A model generated the notes under the pieces. It worked only from the letters and a program-made list of their open reading frames with translations. It was not told where the DNA came from and ran no database searches. A DNA stretch of 64,000 bases, taken from positions 124,001 to 188,000 of the forward strand of contig NZ_RPFW01000008.1 of assembly GCF_007827045.1 (NCBI RefSeq), read 5' to 3'. Positions 1-8,645 of this stretch are shown piece by piece. Every line of letters starts with the position of its first letter. Position 1 is the first letter of the stretch. Source of the stretch: Trebonia kvetii. Lineage in GTDB: Bacteria > Actinomycetota > Actinomycetes > Streptosporangiales > Streptosporangiaceae. Made by a program: the position numbers and the translations under genes.

Positions 1-1562
1 CGCTGAACTCCTCCTTCCGCCCGTCCTACAACATGGCGGTGAACCTCACCGCCCGCGTCGGCCGCGCGCGGGCCGCCAGCCTGCTGGAGTCGAGCTTCGC
101 CCAGTTCCAGGCGGACCGCGGCGTCGTCGGCCTCGCCAGGCGGCTGCGCAGGCTCAAGGAGCAGGCAGAAGGACTGGCCAAGCAGGTCAGCTGCGACCGC
201 GGTGACTTCATGGAGTACGCGGAAATGCGCCGCAGGCTCACCGACGCCGAGCGCGGCGCCTCGCGCAGCCGTGCCTCCGCGCAGCGGTCCGAGGCCAGGC
301 GGGTGCTCGCCACGCTGCGCCGCGGCGACATCATCCGCGTACCGGCCGGCCGCAGGTCCGGCCTCGCAGTGGTGCTCAACCCGCCGCCGGCCGGCGACGG
401 GTTCTCGGTCCACCGCGCCGACGGACCCCTCGTCCTCACCTCGCACGGCCAGCTTAAGCAGCTGTCGGCGGCGGACTTCCCGGTGCCGGCCGATCCCGTC
501 GACCGGCTGCGCATTCCCCAGCATTTCAGCGAGCGCTCACCGAAGCACCGCCGCGATCTCGTCTCCGCGATGCGCGCCAAGATCGAGGGCCGCGACCTGG
601 AGTCCGCGTCACGCCATCGCAGGTCCGCCGCCGATACCGATGATCCAGAACGGGTTCGTGGCTTCGCCGAGGACGCGGGCGATTTCGAGGGGGGCGATGT
701 CGCCGAGGGCGACATCGCGGAACTGCGCCGCAAGCTCCGACGCCACCCTTGCCACGCCTGCCCGGACCGCGAGCAGCACGCCAGGTACGCCGAGCGGTAC
801 TTCAGGCAGTACAAGGAGGTCGACGAGCTCGAGCGGCAGATCGGCGGTCGCAGGCACGTGATCGCGCGGACCTTCGACCGGGTCTGCAAGGTGCTCGACG
901 AGCTCGGCTACACCGACGGGGACACGGTCACCCCGGCAGGGCAGCGGCTGACCCGCCTCTACTCGGAGCTGGACCTGGTGGCGGCCGAATGCCTGCGCCG
1001 CGGCCTGTGGGAGGGACTGAACCCGGCCGAGCTAGCCGCGTGCGTGTCAGTGCTGTCGTTCGAGTCGCGCAAGCAGCCGGACGACGCCGGCCCCGCCAGG
1101 CTGCCCAAGGGCCCGGTCCGTGACGTGCTCGACGTCATGGCGCGGACCTGGGCTGAGCTCGACCACCTAGAGCAGCGCAACGGCCTGTCGTTCCTCCGCG
1201 AACCCGACGCCGGCTTCGTCTGGGCGGCCTACCGCTGGGTCCGCGGCGCCAAGCTGGAAGACGTGCTCGACGCGGTGCCCGGCCTCACCCCCGGCGACTT
1301 CGTCCGTTCCATGAAGCAGCTCATCGACCTGCTCGACCAGGTAGCCGTCGCGGCACGGGACCTGAGCGTGCCCCGGGCCGCGCGCGCCGCGGAGCGAGCC
1401 GCCGCCGCCGCCGAGCGGGCCGCCGCCGATGGTGACGTTGACGACGACCGTGACAGCGACACGGGCACGGTGCCCAAGAACAGGGACGTGTCCGCCACCG
1501 CCCGCGCCGCCATCGACGCGATGCGCCGCGGCGTCGTCGCCTATTCGGCGCTGGCCGACTGA
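1..1562 (+). CDS. helY: HelY-type DExH RNA helicase, C-terminal part (5' end outside window)
   Basis: Ski2/Mtr4-like helicase that unwinds RNA in the cytoplasm. The reading frame is already open at base 3 and the first residues read LNSSFRPSYNMAVNL, a conserved helicase stretch (the SFRPSYNM block), so the start lies left of the window. About 520 C-terminal residues are present. The DSHCT domain fills the last third (VTPAGQRLTRLYSELDLVA and following). A charged, Asp-rich tail ends the protein. A hairpin terminator follows the stop. In actinomycetes helY usually lies near tatC and pafBC, downstream of the proteasome genes. Here the proteasome genes are 36 kb to the right. Confidence 0.9.
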   Translation, partial: LNSSFRPSYNMAVNLTARVGRARAASLLESSFAQFQADRGVVGLARRLRRLKEQAEGLAKQVSCDRGDFMEYAEMRRRLTDAERGASRSRASAQRSEARRVLATLRRGDIIRVPAGRRSGLAVVLNPPPAGDGFSVHRADGPLVLTSHGQLKQLSAADFPVPADPVDRLRIPQHFSERSPKHRRDLVSAMRAKIEGRDLESASRHRRSAADTDDPERVRGFAEDAGDFEGGDVAEGDIAELRRKLRRHPCHACPDREQHARYAERYFRQYKEVDELERQIGGRRHVIARTFDRVCKVLDELGYTDGDTVTPAGQRLTRLYSELDLVAAECLRRGLWEGLNPAELAACVSVLSFESRKQPDDAGPARLPKGPVRDVLDVMARTWAELDHLEQRNGLSFLREPDAGFVWAAYRWVRGAKLEDVLDAVPGLTPGDFVRSMKQLIDLLDQVAVAARDLSVPRAARAAERAAAAAERAAADGDVDDDRDSDTGTVPKNRDVSATARAAIDAMRRGVVAYSALAD

Positions 1563-1573
1563 GCCGGAATTGC

Positions 1574-1612
1574 AACGGACCGCGCGACCAAGCGATCGCG
1601 CGGCCCGTTTCC
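1574..1612 (+). terminator. Rho-independent-like terminator after helY
   Basis: Arms 1574-1587 and 1596-1609 pair over 14 positions with one mismatch and an 8-base loop, followed by a short T run. It separates helY from the convergent TM2 gene. Confidence 0.75.
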
Positions 1613-1672
1613 CGTCCCCGTAAGCCGGGTCTCACGTGGCGGGTGTCTTGCGGCGGTGGTTTCCCGCGCTGG

Positions 1673-2077
1673 CTACGATACGAATCCTCGTGCCCGGTTC
1701 CACGCCTGTGCGGCCTGGTAGGCGTCGATCATGCCCCAGATCCAGAAACCGAGGATGCCCACGAAACCGATGATGACGATGGTTAGCACCCAGGAGACGA
1801 TGTAACCGATAAGGATAATGACCCCGGTGTTCGTCTTTCCCGCGTACATCGAACCGACGCCGGGGATGAAGAACGAGATCAGCAGCGCGATGCCCGCGTT
1901 CTTCGGCACCACCTGGGGTCCGTAACCCTGCGGATAGGGCTGCTGATACGGGGCGGGCGCATAACCGTACGGCCCCTGCGGCTGCTGGTATCCCTGACCG
2001 AACGGCTGCTCCTGCTGCGGCGGCGGCTGATAGCCCGGGACAGCACCCGGCGCGCTCCAGTCCTGCTCTTGTGACAT
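1673..2077 (-). CDS. TM2 domain membrane protein with Pro/Gln/Tyr-rich N-terminus
   Basis: Small inner-membrane protein of 134 residues and unknown function. Residues 1-60 are a disordered Gln/Pro/Gly/Tyr-rich tail with repeats such as YQQPQGPYGY and PYQQPYPQGYG. The TM2 domain follows: a first hydrophobic segment with FFIPGVGSMYAGK, then a long second segment ending in GFWIWGMIDAYQAA, which is the family's hallmark. The ATG at 2077 is preferred over the in-frame GTG at 2089 because GGGGA sits about 6 bases upstream of it. It is convergent with helY and appears to be transcribed alone. Confidence 0.85.
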   Translation of the reverse strand: MSQEQDWSAPGAVPGYQPPPQQEQPFGQGYQQPQGPYGYAPAPYQQPYPQGYGPQVVPKNAGIALLISFFIPGVGSMYAGKTNTGVIILIGYIVSWVLTIVIIGFVGILGFWIWGMIDAYQAAQAWNRARGFVS

Positions 2078-2440
2078 CGCGATCCCCACTTTCGCGGATG
2101 AAAAGATTCAGCTCGGAACTCTATGAGAGAAATGCCTTTTCCGCCCGATACGTGACGCTACTGGTAGATAAAACGTTACGGAAATGGCGAGCACGCATCG
2201 ATCACGATCGAAATGACCCTTTTGTCATTTCTTTTCCGCCGACGATGGAATCCGGCGCTTTCCGCGCGGGAGTGGGCGTAGACGTGACGTCGCCCGTCGC
2301 GCCCACCCGCGCCCCCGCCGTACCCCCACGCCGCCGCTCCATATATAGGCATGACCTATAGATCGCCGGAGAAGTGGCATTGGTGCTGATGCGACGCCCG
2401 CGATTACCGTGGGGTAGGAGTCGCGCTGGAGGTGGTTGGA
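2078..2440. other. Intergenic region, divergent promoters, less GC-rich
   Basis: This 363-base gap lies between the divergent TM2 and cupin genes. Its left half (2090-2260) is clearly richer in A and T than the flanks, as expected for promoters. A short frame can be read through it but resembles no protein. I found no convincing RNA gene. Confidence 0.5.
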
Positions 2441-2986
2441 ATGTCAGTCACGGTCGCCGAGCTGCCGAAGGTTACCGGCACGTGCCCGGAGCAGGTCAGC
2501 GCTGCGGTACGCCGTGCGGTCCGCGCCGGGGGGACCTGGCAGGACACCGCCACCCGGGTGGCCGCGGCGCTGCGCGGCCGCCTGCCCGGCCCCGGTATCC
2601 TCTCGCCCGAGCAGCTCGCGGGCGACCCGGAGGGCTACCAGACGCACCTGGTGCACGCCGAGCCCGACGGCTCCTTCTCGATCGTGGTCATGGTCTGGCT
2701 GCCCGGTCAGGCGACGCCGGTTCACGACCACCTCACCTGGTGCGTCACCGCGGTGCTCCAGGGCACCGAGTACGAGGAGGTCTACGCGAACCGCGGCGAT
2801 CACCTCGAGACGGTGGCGCGCAACGCCAATCCTGTCGGCACGGTGAGCGGGTTCGCCCCGCCCGGCGACATCCACATGGTCAGGAACATCGGCGATGCCA
2901 TCGCGGTGTCGATGCACGTCTACGGAACCGACATCTCCCGCGTCGGCTCCAGCGTCCGCCGGGTCTACGAGCTGCCCGTCCGCTAG
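2441..2986 (+). CDS. Cysteine dioxygenase-like cupin protein
   Basis: Predicted non-heme iron thiol dioxygenase of the cysteine dioxygenase/3-mercaptopropionate dioxygenase superfamily, 181 residues, cytosolic. The cupin metal site is visible: HDH (H95, H97) in the stretch VHDHLTWCV, and H145 in GDIHMVRN. Family members oxidise a small thiol to a sulfinate, but the substrate cannot be told from sequence. The ATG at 2441 is chosen because GGAGG at 2428-2432 lies 8 bases upstream; an in-frame GTG at 2432 overlaps that ribosome site. A strong terminator follows, so the gene is probably a single-gene unit. Confidence 0.85.
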   Translation: MSVTVAELPKVTGTCPEQVSAAVRRAVRAGGTWQDTATRVAAALRGRLPGPGILSPEQLAGDPEGYQTHLVHAEPDGSFSIVVMVWLPGQATPVHDHLTWCVTAVLQGTEYEEVYANRGDHLETVARNANPVGTVSGFAPPGDIHMVRNIGDAIAVSMHVYGTDISRVGSSVRRVYELPVR

Positions 2987-3023
2987 CTAGCCGTCACCGC
3001 GCCTGAGCTGCGCGGATAGCTCC

Positions 3024-3058
3024 AAGGAGCCGCCAACGAGTCGTTGGCGGCTCCTTTT
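3024..3058 (+). terminator. Rho-independent terminator after cupin gene
   Basis: Perfect 16-bp stem, arms 3024-3039 and 3041-3056, running into TTTT. This is the most canonical terminator in the window. Confidence 0.9.
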
Positions 3059-3084
3059 CCGTCCCCGGACTTGCCAAGCGATGT

Positions 3085-3102
3085 TCAGCGATATATCGTT
3101 GA
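3085..3102. promoter_or_regulatory. Palindromic operator upstream of padR
   Basis: An 18-bp palindrome with one mismatched pair, with core CGATATATCG at 3089-3098, lies 44 bases before the padR start. AT-rich palindromes of this kind upstream of PadR genes commonly serve as the regulator's own binding site. Autoregulation here is inferred. Confidence 0.6.
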
Positions 3103-3145
3103 GATGTCAAAGAAGATACAAGACCATCGAAAGAGGTGACGCGTC

Positions 3146-3919
3146 ATGCGAGAAGAGCACAGGCGCGGTATGCGAGACGAGGGCTGGGGTCCGTCGCCCC
3201 GGCCCGGCGGCCCCGAGTGGGGGCCGAGGCCCGGACGAGGTTCGGGCAGGCGCGGCGGCGAGCGCGGCAGCCCCGGCTGGGGCGGTCCTGGCGGCCACGG
3301 CGGCCACGGGCCGCGCGGCGAGTTCGGCCCCCGCTTTGGCATGTTCGGGCCGGAATTCGTGCTCAAGGGCCCGGGATTCGGCGTGCGCGGCCCTGGCGGC
3401 CGTGGCATGCGGGTCCGCAAGGGTGACGTCAGGGCGGCGATACTCGACCTGCTCGCCGAGGGCGGGCAGTGGAACGGCTATCAGCTGATCCAGGAGATCT
3501 CCGGCCGCACAAGCGGCGTCTGGCGGCCGAGCGCGGGGTCGGTGTACCCGGCACTGCAGCAGCTCGAGGACGAGGGCCTCATCGCCCCCGAAGGCGAGGG
3601 CCGCCGCCGGATGTACACCCTGACGGACGCCGGACGGGCGTACGCGGAGGAGCATGCCGAGGAGCTGTCCGCGTCCTGGGACGCGGCGGCGGGCATGACC
3701 GACGAGGACGCCTTCGAGTTCCATGACCTGATCCGCCAGGTAATGATGGCGGTGATGGAGGTGCGGCGCGCCGGCTCACCCGAGCAGGTCGCCCAGGCCC
3801 GTGACGTGCTGGCCCAGGCCAGGCGCTCGCTGTACCGGATCCTCGCCGAGGACACCGCGGACAGCGCGCCGCAGGCAGGGACCCCGGAAGGGACCGAGGC
3901 ACCTGAGGACACGGAGTGA
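3146..3919 (+). CDS. PadR family transcriptional regulator
   Basis: DNA-binding repressor of 257 residues. Residues 1-90 are a long Gly/Arg/Pro-rich, probably disordered extension not usual for PadR. The winged helix starts near residue 93 (KGDVRAAILDLLAEGGQWN) and continues through GSVYPALQQLEDEGLI, the PadR signature. The C-terminal half is helical and should form the dimerisation part. A weak GAGG lies about 10 bases before the ATG. The likely target is the drug-exporter operon directly downstream, but that operon is now only fragments, so this looks like an orphan regulator. The palindrome at 3085-3102 is its likely operator. Confidence 0.9.
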   Translation: MREEHRRGMRDEGWGPSPRPGGPEWGPRPGRGSGRRGGERGSPGWGGPGGHGGHGPRGEFGPRFGMFGPEFVLKGPGFGVRGPGGRGMRVRKGDVRAAILDLLAEGGQWNGYQLIQEISGRTSGVWRPSAGSVYPALQQLEDEGLIAPEGEGRRRMYTLTDAGRAYAEEHAEELSASWDAAAGMTDEDAFEFHDLIRQVMMAVMEVRRAGSPEQVAQARDVLAQARRSLYRILAEDTADSAPQAGTPEGTEAPEDTE

Positions 3920-3926
3920 ACCTCCG

Positions 3927-4216
3927 ATGACCGTGCCCGCCGTCCAGGTCAAGTCGACCACCATCAAGATCCTGTGCACCCTCGCGGATCCCACCTCGGG
4001 GTCCGCGAGGGTGGCAGGCCACGTCTGAAGCAGCGCGAGGACATCGCGATTTCCCCACCACGCATTACATTCAGCGTGGCGTCTGGGGAGGAGTTCGTGC
4101 CCCGCCTTTTCGCGGAGCTCAGCCTGCCGATCCGTTCGGTGAGCGTCGCGCGACCGTCGCTTGACGACGTTTTCATGTCCTATACCGGCCGGACCATCAG
4201 GGATTCCGAGGCCACG
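3927..4216 (+). pseudogene. Decayed DrrA-type ABC ATPase
   Basis: Fragments of a multidrug exporter ATPase. A start at 3927 reads MTVPAVQVK and then jumps to TTIKILCTLADPTSGSARV, which in intact DrrA proteins directly follows the Walker A motif. The region between, including Walker A itself, is deleted. The frame stops at 4028. A second frame then carries the DrrA C-terminus, including SVARPSLDDVFMSYTGRT. Signature motif, Walker B and most of the nucleotide-binding domain are missing. It begins 8 bases after padR, the usual PadR-DrrA-DrrB order. It cannot make a working ATPase. Confidence 0.85.
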
Positions 4217-4651
4217 GTGAGCGACATGAACCGCGCGCACGTGACCGGGAGTTCGGTTTCCTGCGAGAGATGCTGGTCGCGCCGGTAAGCAGGTCGGCGA
4301 TAGTTATCGGGAAATGCCTCGGCGGCGCCACAGTTTCCACCTTCCAGGGAATCGTCATTCTGGCACTGGCCGGTCTCGCGCATGTGCCCTACGATCCCGT
4401 TCTGGCTGTCGGTGCTCACCCGGTTCGACCCGCTGACCTTTGTCGTGTACCCGATGCGGCACGCGGTCTTCAGCCATCTGAGCATCCCGTCGGCGGCCCG
4501 CGCGGTCCTCGAGGCCGCGGTCACCTGGAACGGCTGGCCCGTCCCGGTCGGCCTCTCGCTCGGCATCGTCGCGGTGAGGGGAGCAGCCCTGCTCGGCATG
4601 GCGATCGGGAGTTCCAGCGCACCGAGTAAGCGCACGAGAAGGCCGGGATAA
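4217..4651 (+). pseudogene. Decayed DrrB-type ABC-2 permease
   Basis: Remnant of the membrane subunit partnering the broken ATPase. A possible start MNRAHVTG (4226) is followed after a frameshift and deletion by EFGFLREMLVAPVSRSAIVI. This is the conserved block after the third membrane segment of DrrB permeases. A further deletion and frame change near 4390 leads to LTRFDPLTFVVYPMRHAVF and a last hydrophobic segment. Several membrane spans are missing. Together with the ATPase remnant this is an operon broken at several points, while the regulator upstream stayed intact. Confidence 0.85.
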
Positions 4652-4669
4652 AGAGTCCGCAAAATTAGG

Positions 4670-4710
4670 GCGACGCTGGGTGGCTACGGGGGCAAACCAC
4701 CCAGCGTCGC
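4670..4710. terminator. Strong hairpin, terminator-like
   Basis: Perfect 14-bp stem (4670-4683 with 4697-4710) and a 13-base loop, 18 bases after the end of the permease remnant. There is no T run, so it is a factor-independent terminator of the GC-rich actinobacterial type, or an mRNA end stabiliser. Confidence 0.6.
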
Positions 4711-5055
4711 ATCATCGGCGTTCCGACGGGGGCCCGGAACGCCGGCACCGGTGCCCCGACGGGGGACCAGAGCACCGATATGAATGGTACACGTCCGGCC
4801 CCTGGGATGTGTCAAGACCTAATGACAAGTAAATCTCGGAACGCCATTGCCGCCACTACGGGCACGCGCGTCGCAGAAGAGCAGCTTCGCAGGTCATTGG
4901 CTCCTTCCCGGATCCGCGATGGCTATATGTTGCTTATGGTTATCGCTCAGTAACTTTAAGTGCGCAAGACTTGCTGAGACAATTCAGAGAAAAGTTACGC
5001 ACCAAGTGGCAAATGGGGAAGGAGCTGGTTGCGCGCTGCAAGTGAAACGCGACGG
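4711..5055. other. Non-coding gap, locally AT-richer
   Basis: These 345 bases separate the exporter remnant from DUF3099. Bases 4780-5030 are unusually poor in G and C for this window. I see no conserved protein or RNA motif. It may be further debris of the decayed locus. Confidence 0.5.
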
Positions 5056-5373
5056 TCAGTGCTCGTCGTCGCCGGAGTCGCGGCGGGCGGGCAGGTTCAC
5101 CCGGTGCTCGAGGAACCCGCGCATGTTGTCGGGCTCGCGCCCGCCGTTGGCGAAGATCACCGCGATGTACGGGATGAAGATCGCGCCGATCGCCGGGATC
5201 AGTACCAGCCACCGCAGGTGGTTGACGAACAGGATGATGGCGACGGCGAAGCAGAGGGTCCTGATGGCCATCATGATCAGGTACCGGTGCTGCCGGTACC
5301 TGATGTCCTCGGACATCGGCCTGCGCGCCTGGGTAACCAGGTGCACCTGCTCATGCCCTCGTGCGTGGCCCAT
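5056..5373 (-). CDS. DUF3099 family membrane protein
   Basis: Small inner-membrane protein of 105 residues and unknown function, found throughout actinomycetes. It has an N-terminal basic stretch (RYRQHRYLIMMAIRTL), two hydrophobic segments (about residues 36-55 and 58-78) and a polar tail ending in DSGDDEH. The ATG at 5373 is favoured over the GTG at 5379 because a GGAAGGG ribosome site lies just upstream of it. It follows tldE on the same strand with a gap of about 80 bases and may be co-transcribed with it. Confidence 0.8.
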   Translation of the reverse strand: MGHARGHEQVHLVTQARRPMSEDIRYRQHRYLIMMAIRTLCFAVAIILFVNHLRWLVLIPAIGAIFIPYIAVIFANGGREPDNMRGFLEHRVNLPARRDSGDDEH

Positions 5374-5452
5374 CCTCACCCTTCCAAGGTAGCTCGCCTT
5401 TGCTGCGCCGCATACACCGTATCGTCCGGGTTGACCAGCCCCGCCCCCGGGC

Positions 5453-6895
5453 CTAGCTCGCCTGGCTGACCGAGGACATGTTGAACGCCTCGACGCGCAG
5501 CGGCGGCATCGCGGCCCGGTTGAAGTAGTCGCCCCACTCGCGCGGCAGCGTCTTCTCCGTGGCGCCCGCCTCGAGCACCCGCGACAGCATGGCCACGGGC
5601 GACTCGTTGAATCGGAAGTTGTTCACCACGCCGGACACCTCGCCCTCTTCGACCAGGTACACCCCGTCCCTGGTGAGCCCGGTGAGCAGCAGTGTCTGCG
5701 GGTCGACGAGCCTGATGTACCACAGGCAGGTGACCAGCAGGCCGCGCTTGGTCGAGGCGATCATCTGCTCGAGCGACGCCGACGCGCCGGGTGCGGACAG
5801 GATCAGGTTGTCCACCGAAGGGGTGACGGGCAGCCCGGTCAGGCCGGCCGAGTAGCGCGAGGAGTGCAGCGCGGACAGGGTCCCCGCGGAGATCCAGCGC
5901 CCGGCGGGCGCCGCGAGCCCGTTGTCGAACACCGAGGAGTCGCGGCCTGAGGCGTGCGCCACCACGAACGGCGCGCACTCGAGCCCCGGGTACGCCGGAT
6001 CGCTGTACAGGTCAAGCGCCATCGGCGAGAGCCGCTCGCCGACCCGCGTGCCGCCGCCAGGCGCGGAGAACACCGTCCGCCCCTCACCGGCGTCCCTGGC
6101 GCCCGCCGACCAGTACAGGTAGGTCAGCAGGTCGGCGACGGCGGTCGGCGGCAGCAGCGTTTCGTACCGCCCCGCGGGCAGGTCGAGCCGCCGCGATTGC
6201 CAGGACAGCCGCTCGGCGAGGCCCGCGTCGAGCGCGGCCACGTCCACGCCGGCGAAGTCGCGCGTCGCCGTTCCCGCCCAGGCGGAGCGGGTCAGGTCCG
6301 CCGACTTGGCGTTCAGCTCAAGCCTCCCGGTCGGCTGGTCGTAGCGGGCTCGCACCCCCGCGGAGGTGCCGAGGAAGGTCGAGCTCACGCCGTGCTCGGC
6401 GAAACCGTACAGCTTGCGGCCCGCCGCCTCCGCCGCGCGCAGCGTGTCACCGAGTTGCGTGGAGAAGGAACGGAAGACGCCGAAGTCGGTGGCGCTCGGC
6501 GCGGCGGACCAGCCGCCCGCGTCGCGGGCCGCGGCGTCCCGCGCCACCAGGTCCGCCGCGTCCTGTGCCGCGGAAGCCTCGGCCGCGGCCTTCTCCGCCT
6601 CCCGAACCAGGTCTTCCACCTGCCCCTGGGTGACGCCTGAACGGGTGACCGTGCCGACGCCCGCGGTGCCGTCTGACCGCCTGTCGATCGCGATCACCGT
6701 GAGGGACCTGGTGGCGGCGACCCCGTTGGTGGTGAGCGTGTTCCCCGCCCAGCGCAGGTTCGCGGTGGACGACTCCTCGGCGATGACGATCGTCTCGCCG
6801 CCCGGCCGTGCGGCGGCAAGCGCCTGCTCGACGGTGTCCTGCGGCGTGCCTGCCGTCCGCTGGTCCAGCCAGGGCTCGCTCTCGTTCGCGCTCAT
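5453..6895 (-). CDS. pmbA: TldE/PmbA-type metalloprotease partner subunit
   Basis: Non-catalytic partner of TldD in the TldD/E heterodimeric metalloprotease, which degrades unfolded peptides and trims some modified peptides. Length 480 residues. The TldD/PmbA fold is visible from AEESSTANLRWAGNTLTTNG at the N-terminus to the C-terminal NFRFNESPVAMLSRV block. The HExxxH motif is absent, as expected for TldE. The start ATG lies immediately next to the tldD stop with no gap, so the two are translationally coupled and should be made in equal amounts. Confidence 0.9.
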   Translation of the reverse strand: MSANESEPWLDQRTAGTPQDTVEQALAAARPGGETIVIAEESSTANLRWAGNTLTTNGVAATRSLTVIAIDRRSDGTAGVGTVTRSGVTQGQVEDLVREAEKAAAEASAAQDAADLVARDAAARDAGGWSAAPSATDFGVFRSFSTQLGDTLRAAEAAGRKLYGFAEHGVSSTFLGTSAGVRARYDQPTGRLELNAKSADLTRSAWAGTATRDFAGVDVAALDAGLAERLSWQSRRLDLPAGRYETLLPPTAVADLLTYLYWSAGARDAGEGRTVFSAPGGGTRVGERLSPMALDLYSDPAYPGLECAPFVVAHASGRDSSVFDNGLAAPAGRWISAGTLSALHSSRYSAGLTGLPVTPSVDNLILSAPGASASLEQMIASTKRGLLVTCLWYIRLVDPQTLLLTGLTRDGVYLVEEGEVSGVVNNFRFNESPVAMLSRVLEAGATEKTLPREWGDYFNRAAMPPLRVEAFNMSSVSQAS

Positions 6896-8401
6896 CTACT
6901 TCCCCTCCTGGACCGTGTTGAGTACCCGCACCTGCCGGAACAGCGCGGCGGGCGCGCCGTGGCTCACCGGGGCGACCTGGCCCGGCTGGCCCTTGCCGCA
7001 GTTGAACGCGCCGCCGAGCATGTAGGTCTGCGGGCCGCCGACCGCCTCCATCGAGTTCCAGAAGTCCGTCGTCGTCGCCTGGTAGGCGATGTCCTTGAGC
7101 TGGCCGTCGAGGCGGCCGTTCCTGATGCGGAAGAACCGCTGCCCGGTGAACTGGAAGTTGTACCGCTGCATGTCGATCGACCAGGACTTGTCGCCGAGTA
7201 TGTAGATGCCGTTCTCGACGCCGCCGATCAGCTCCTGCGCCGACGGGCCGCCCGGTGCCGGCTTGAGCGACACGTTGGCCATCCGCTGCAGCGGCATGTG
7301 CCCGGGCGAGTCGGCGAACGCGCACCCGTTGGACCGGCCGAAGCCCTTGAGCTGTGCCATTCGCCTGTCGAGCTGGTAGCCGACGAGTACGCCGTCGGAG
7401 ATGAGGTCCCAGGACTGCCCGGCGACGCCCTCGTCGTCGTACCCGATGGTGGCCAGGCCGTGTTCCGCGGTGCGGTCGCCGGTGATGTTCATGACCGGCG
7501 ACCCGTATTGGAGGCTGCCCAGCTTGTCGAAGGTGGCAAAGCTGGTGCCCGCGTAGGCGGCCTCGTAGCCGAGCGCCCGGTCCAGCTCGGTGGCGTGCCC
7601 GATCGACTCGTGAATGGTGAGCCACAGGTTGGACGGGTCGATCACCAGGTCGTACCTGCCCGCCTCGACCGACGGCGCCTTGAGCTTGGCGGCGAGCAGG
7701 TCGGGCAGCTCGGCGAGTTCGGCGGGGAAGTCCCACCCGCTCCCGGTGAGGTACTCCCAGCCCCGCCCGGCAGGCGGGGCGAGCGTGCGCATGTCGTCGA
7801 ACCCGGACTCGGTGACCGCGGTGGCCTCGAGCTGCGGGTACAGCCTGACCCGCTGCTGCGTGGTGGTGGTCGCGCCGTCGGTGTAGAACTTGCACTCCTT
7901 GACCTGGTAGACCGACGCGTCGGCGTGACTGACCACGGGGTGGGCGAGCAGCAGCGCGGACCAGTCGGCGAGCAGCGCCACCTTCTCCTTGGCCGCGACG
8001 CTGAACGGGTCGATCTCGTAGGCGGACACCCAGGTGACGTCGCCGTACCCCGGCTCGGCAGCCAGTTCGATCCGCTCGGTGTTCATCGCGGCGGCGACCT
8101 TGGCCACCTCCACGGCGTGCCGGGCCGCGTCGCGCGCCGCCTCGGCCGTCAGGTCGACCGCGGACGCGAACCCCCAGGTCCCGTCCACGATGACGCGGAC
8201 CGCGAGCCCGCTGTCGTCCGCGTCGGACAGCGACTGCAGCTTCCCGTCAGACAGTGCGATGCTCTGCCCGCGCACCCGCTCGACCCGGAAGTCGGCGTGA
8301 TCCGCCCCCAGCGTCCGCGCCGCGTCAAGCGCGGCGTCGGCGAGGTTTCGCAGCGGCAAGTCCGTGAACTCGGCGTCAATCCGGCCGTCATGATCTCCCA
8401 C
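6896..8401 (-). CDS. tldD: TldD metalloprotease, catalytic subunit
   Basis: Zinc protease subunit of the TldD/E complex, 501 residues. The zinc motif HESIGH (residues 264-269) is intact inside LTIHESIGHATELD. Other family blocks are FADSPGHMPLQRMAN and the Gly-rich C-terminus. The GTG at 8401 gives a full-length N-terminus with the conserved GLAVRVIVDGTWGFA block at about residues 65-79. It is the first gene of the tldD-pmbA pair. The IS200/IS605 element begins about 40 bases upstream of its start, so its promoter may have been displaced or altered. Confidence 0.93.
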   Translation of the reverse strand: MGDHDGRIDAEFTDLPLRNLADAALDAARTLGADHADFRVERVRGQSIALSDGKLQSLSDADDSGLAVRVIVDGTWGFASAVDLTAEAARDAARHAVEVAKVAAAMNTERIELAAEPGYGDVTWVSAYEIDPFSVAAKEKVALLADWSALLLAHPVVSHADASVYQVKECKFYTDGATTTTQQRVRLYPQLEATAVTESGFDDMRTLAPPAGRGWEYLTGSGWDFPAELAELPDLLAAKLKAPSVEAGRYDLVIDPSNLWLTIHESIGHATELDRALGYEAAYAGTSFATFDKLGSLQYGSPVMNITGDRTAEHGLATIGYDDEGVAGQSWDLISDGVLVGYQLDRRMAQLKGFGRSNGCAFADSPGHMPLQRMANVSLKPAPGGPSAQELIGGVENGIYILGDKSWSIDMQRYNFQFTGQRFFRIRNGRLDGQLKDIAYQATTTDFWNSMEAVGGPQTYMLGGAFNCGKGQPGQVAPVSHGAPAALFRQVRVLNTVQEGK

Positions 8402-8451
8402 GCCACAGAACCTATCCCGCCAGCTCCCTGTTCAGTCATGTGATGCGAGGA

Positions 8452-8473
8452 CCCCGGGCCTTCAGGTCCGGGG
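8452..8473. repeat. Left-end subterminal hairpin of the IS element
   Basis: Stem of 9 bp with one G-T pair (8452-8460 with 8465-8473) and loop TTCA. Imperfect hairpins just inside the ends are the TnpA recognition structures of IS200/IS605 elements. Confidence 0.65.
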
Positions 8474-8490
8474 GAATCGATCGGCCAGGT

Positions 8491-8595
8491 CTAGGCAGGT
8501 CGCTTCCGCTGCTCGATGTATTCCTTGATGCTCTCGAGCGGCGCGCCGCCGCAGGACGCGGCGAAGTACGATGGGCTGTAGACAAAGGCCCTTCC
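8491..8595 (-). pseudogene. IS200-type tnpA remnant (C-terminal 34 codons)
   Basis: Reading leftward, bases 8595-8491 encode about 34 residues ending YSPSYFAASCGGAPLESIKE and a short tail before TAG. YxSPSYFAxSCGGAP is the conserved C-terminal block of IS200/IS605 TnpA Y1 transposases. The rest of the gene, including the HUH motif and catalytic tyrosine, is missing. The tnpB start lies about 50 bases upstream, so the deletion removed most of tnpA and left the element end in place. Confidence 0.85.
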
Positions 8596-8645
8596 CCTGC
8601 GTGTGTCGGTGTTTCGTTCACAGCGAGGTGACATAGGCCAATGCC

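Noticed and set aside
6447..7895. Long open frame on the minus strand offset from tldD/pmbA, and one on the plus strand at 6959-8443
   Set aside because: Both are repetitive Arg/Gly/Ala-rich translations of the opposite or shifted frame of conserved protease genes, a usual effect of high GC.
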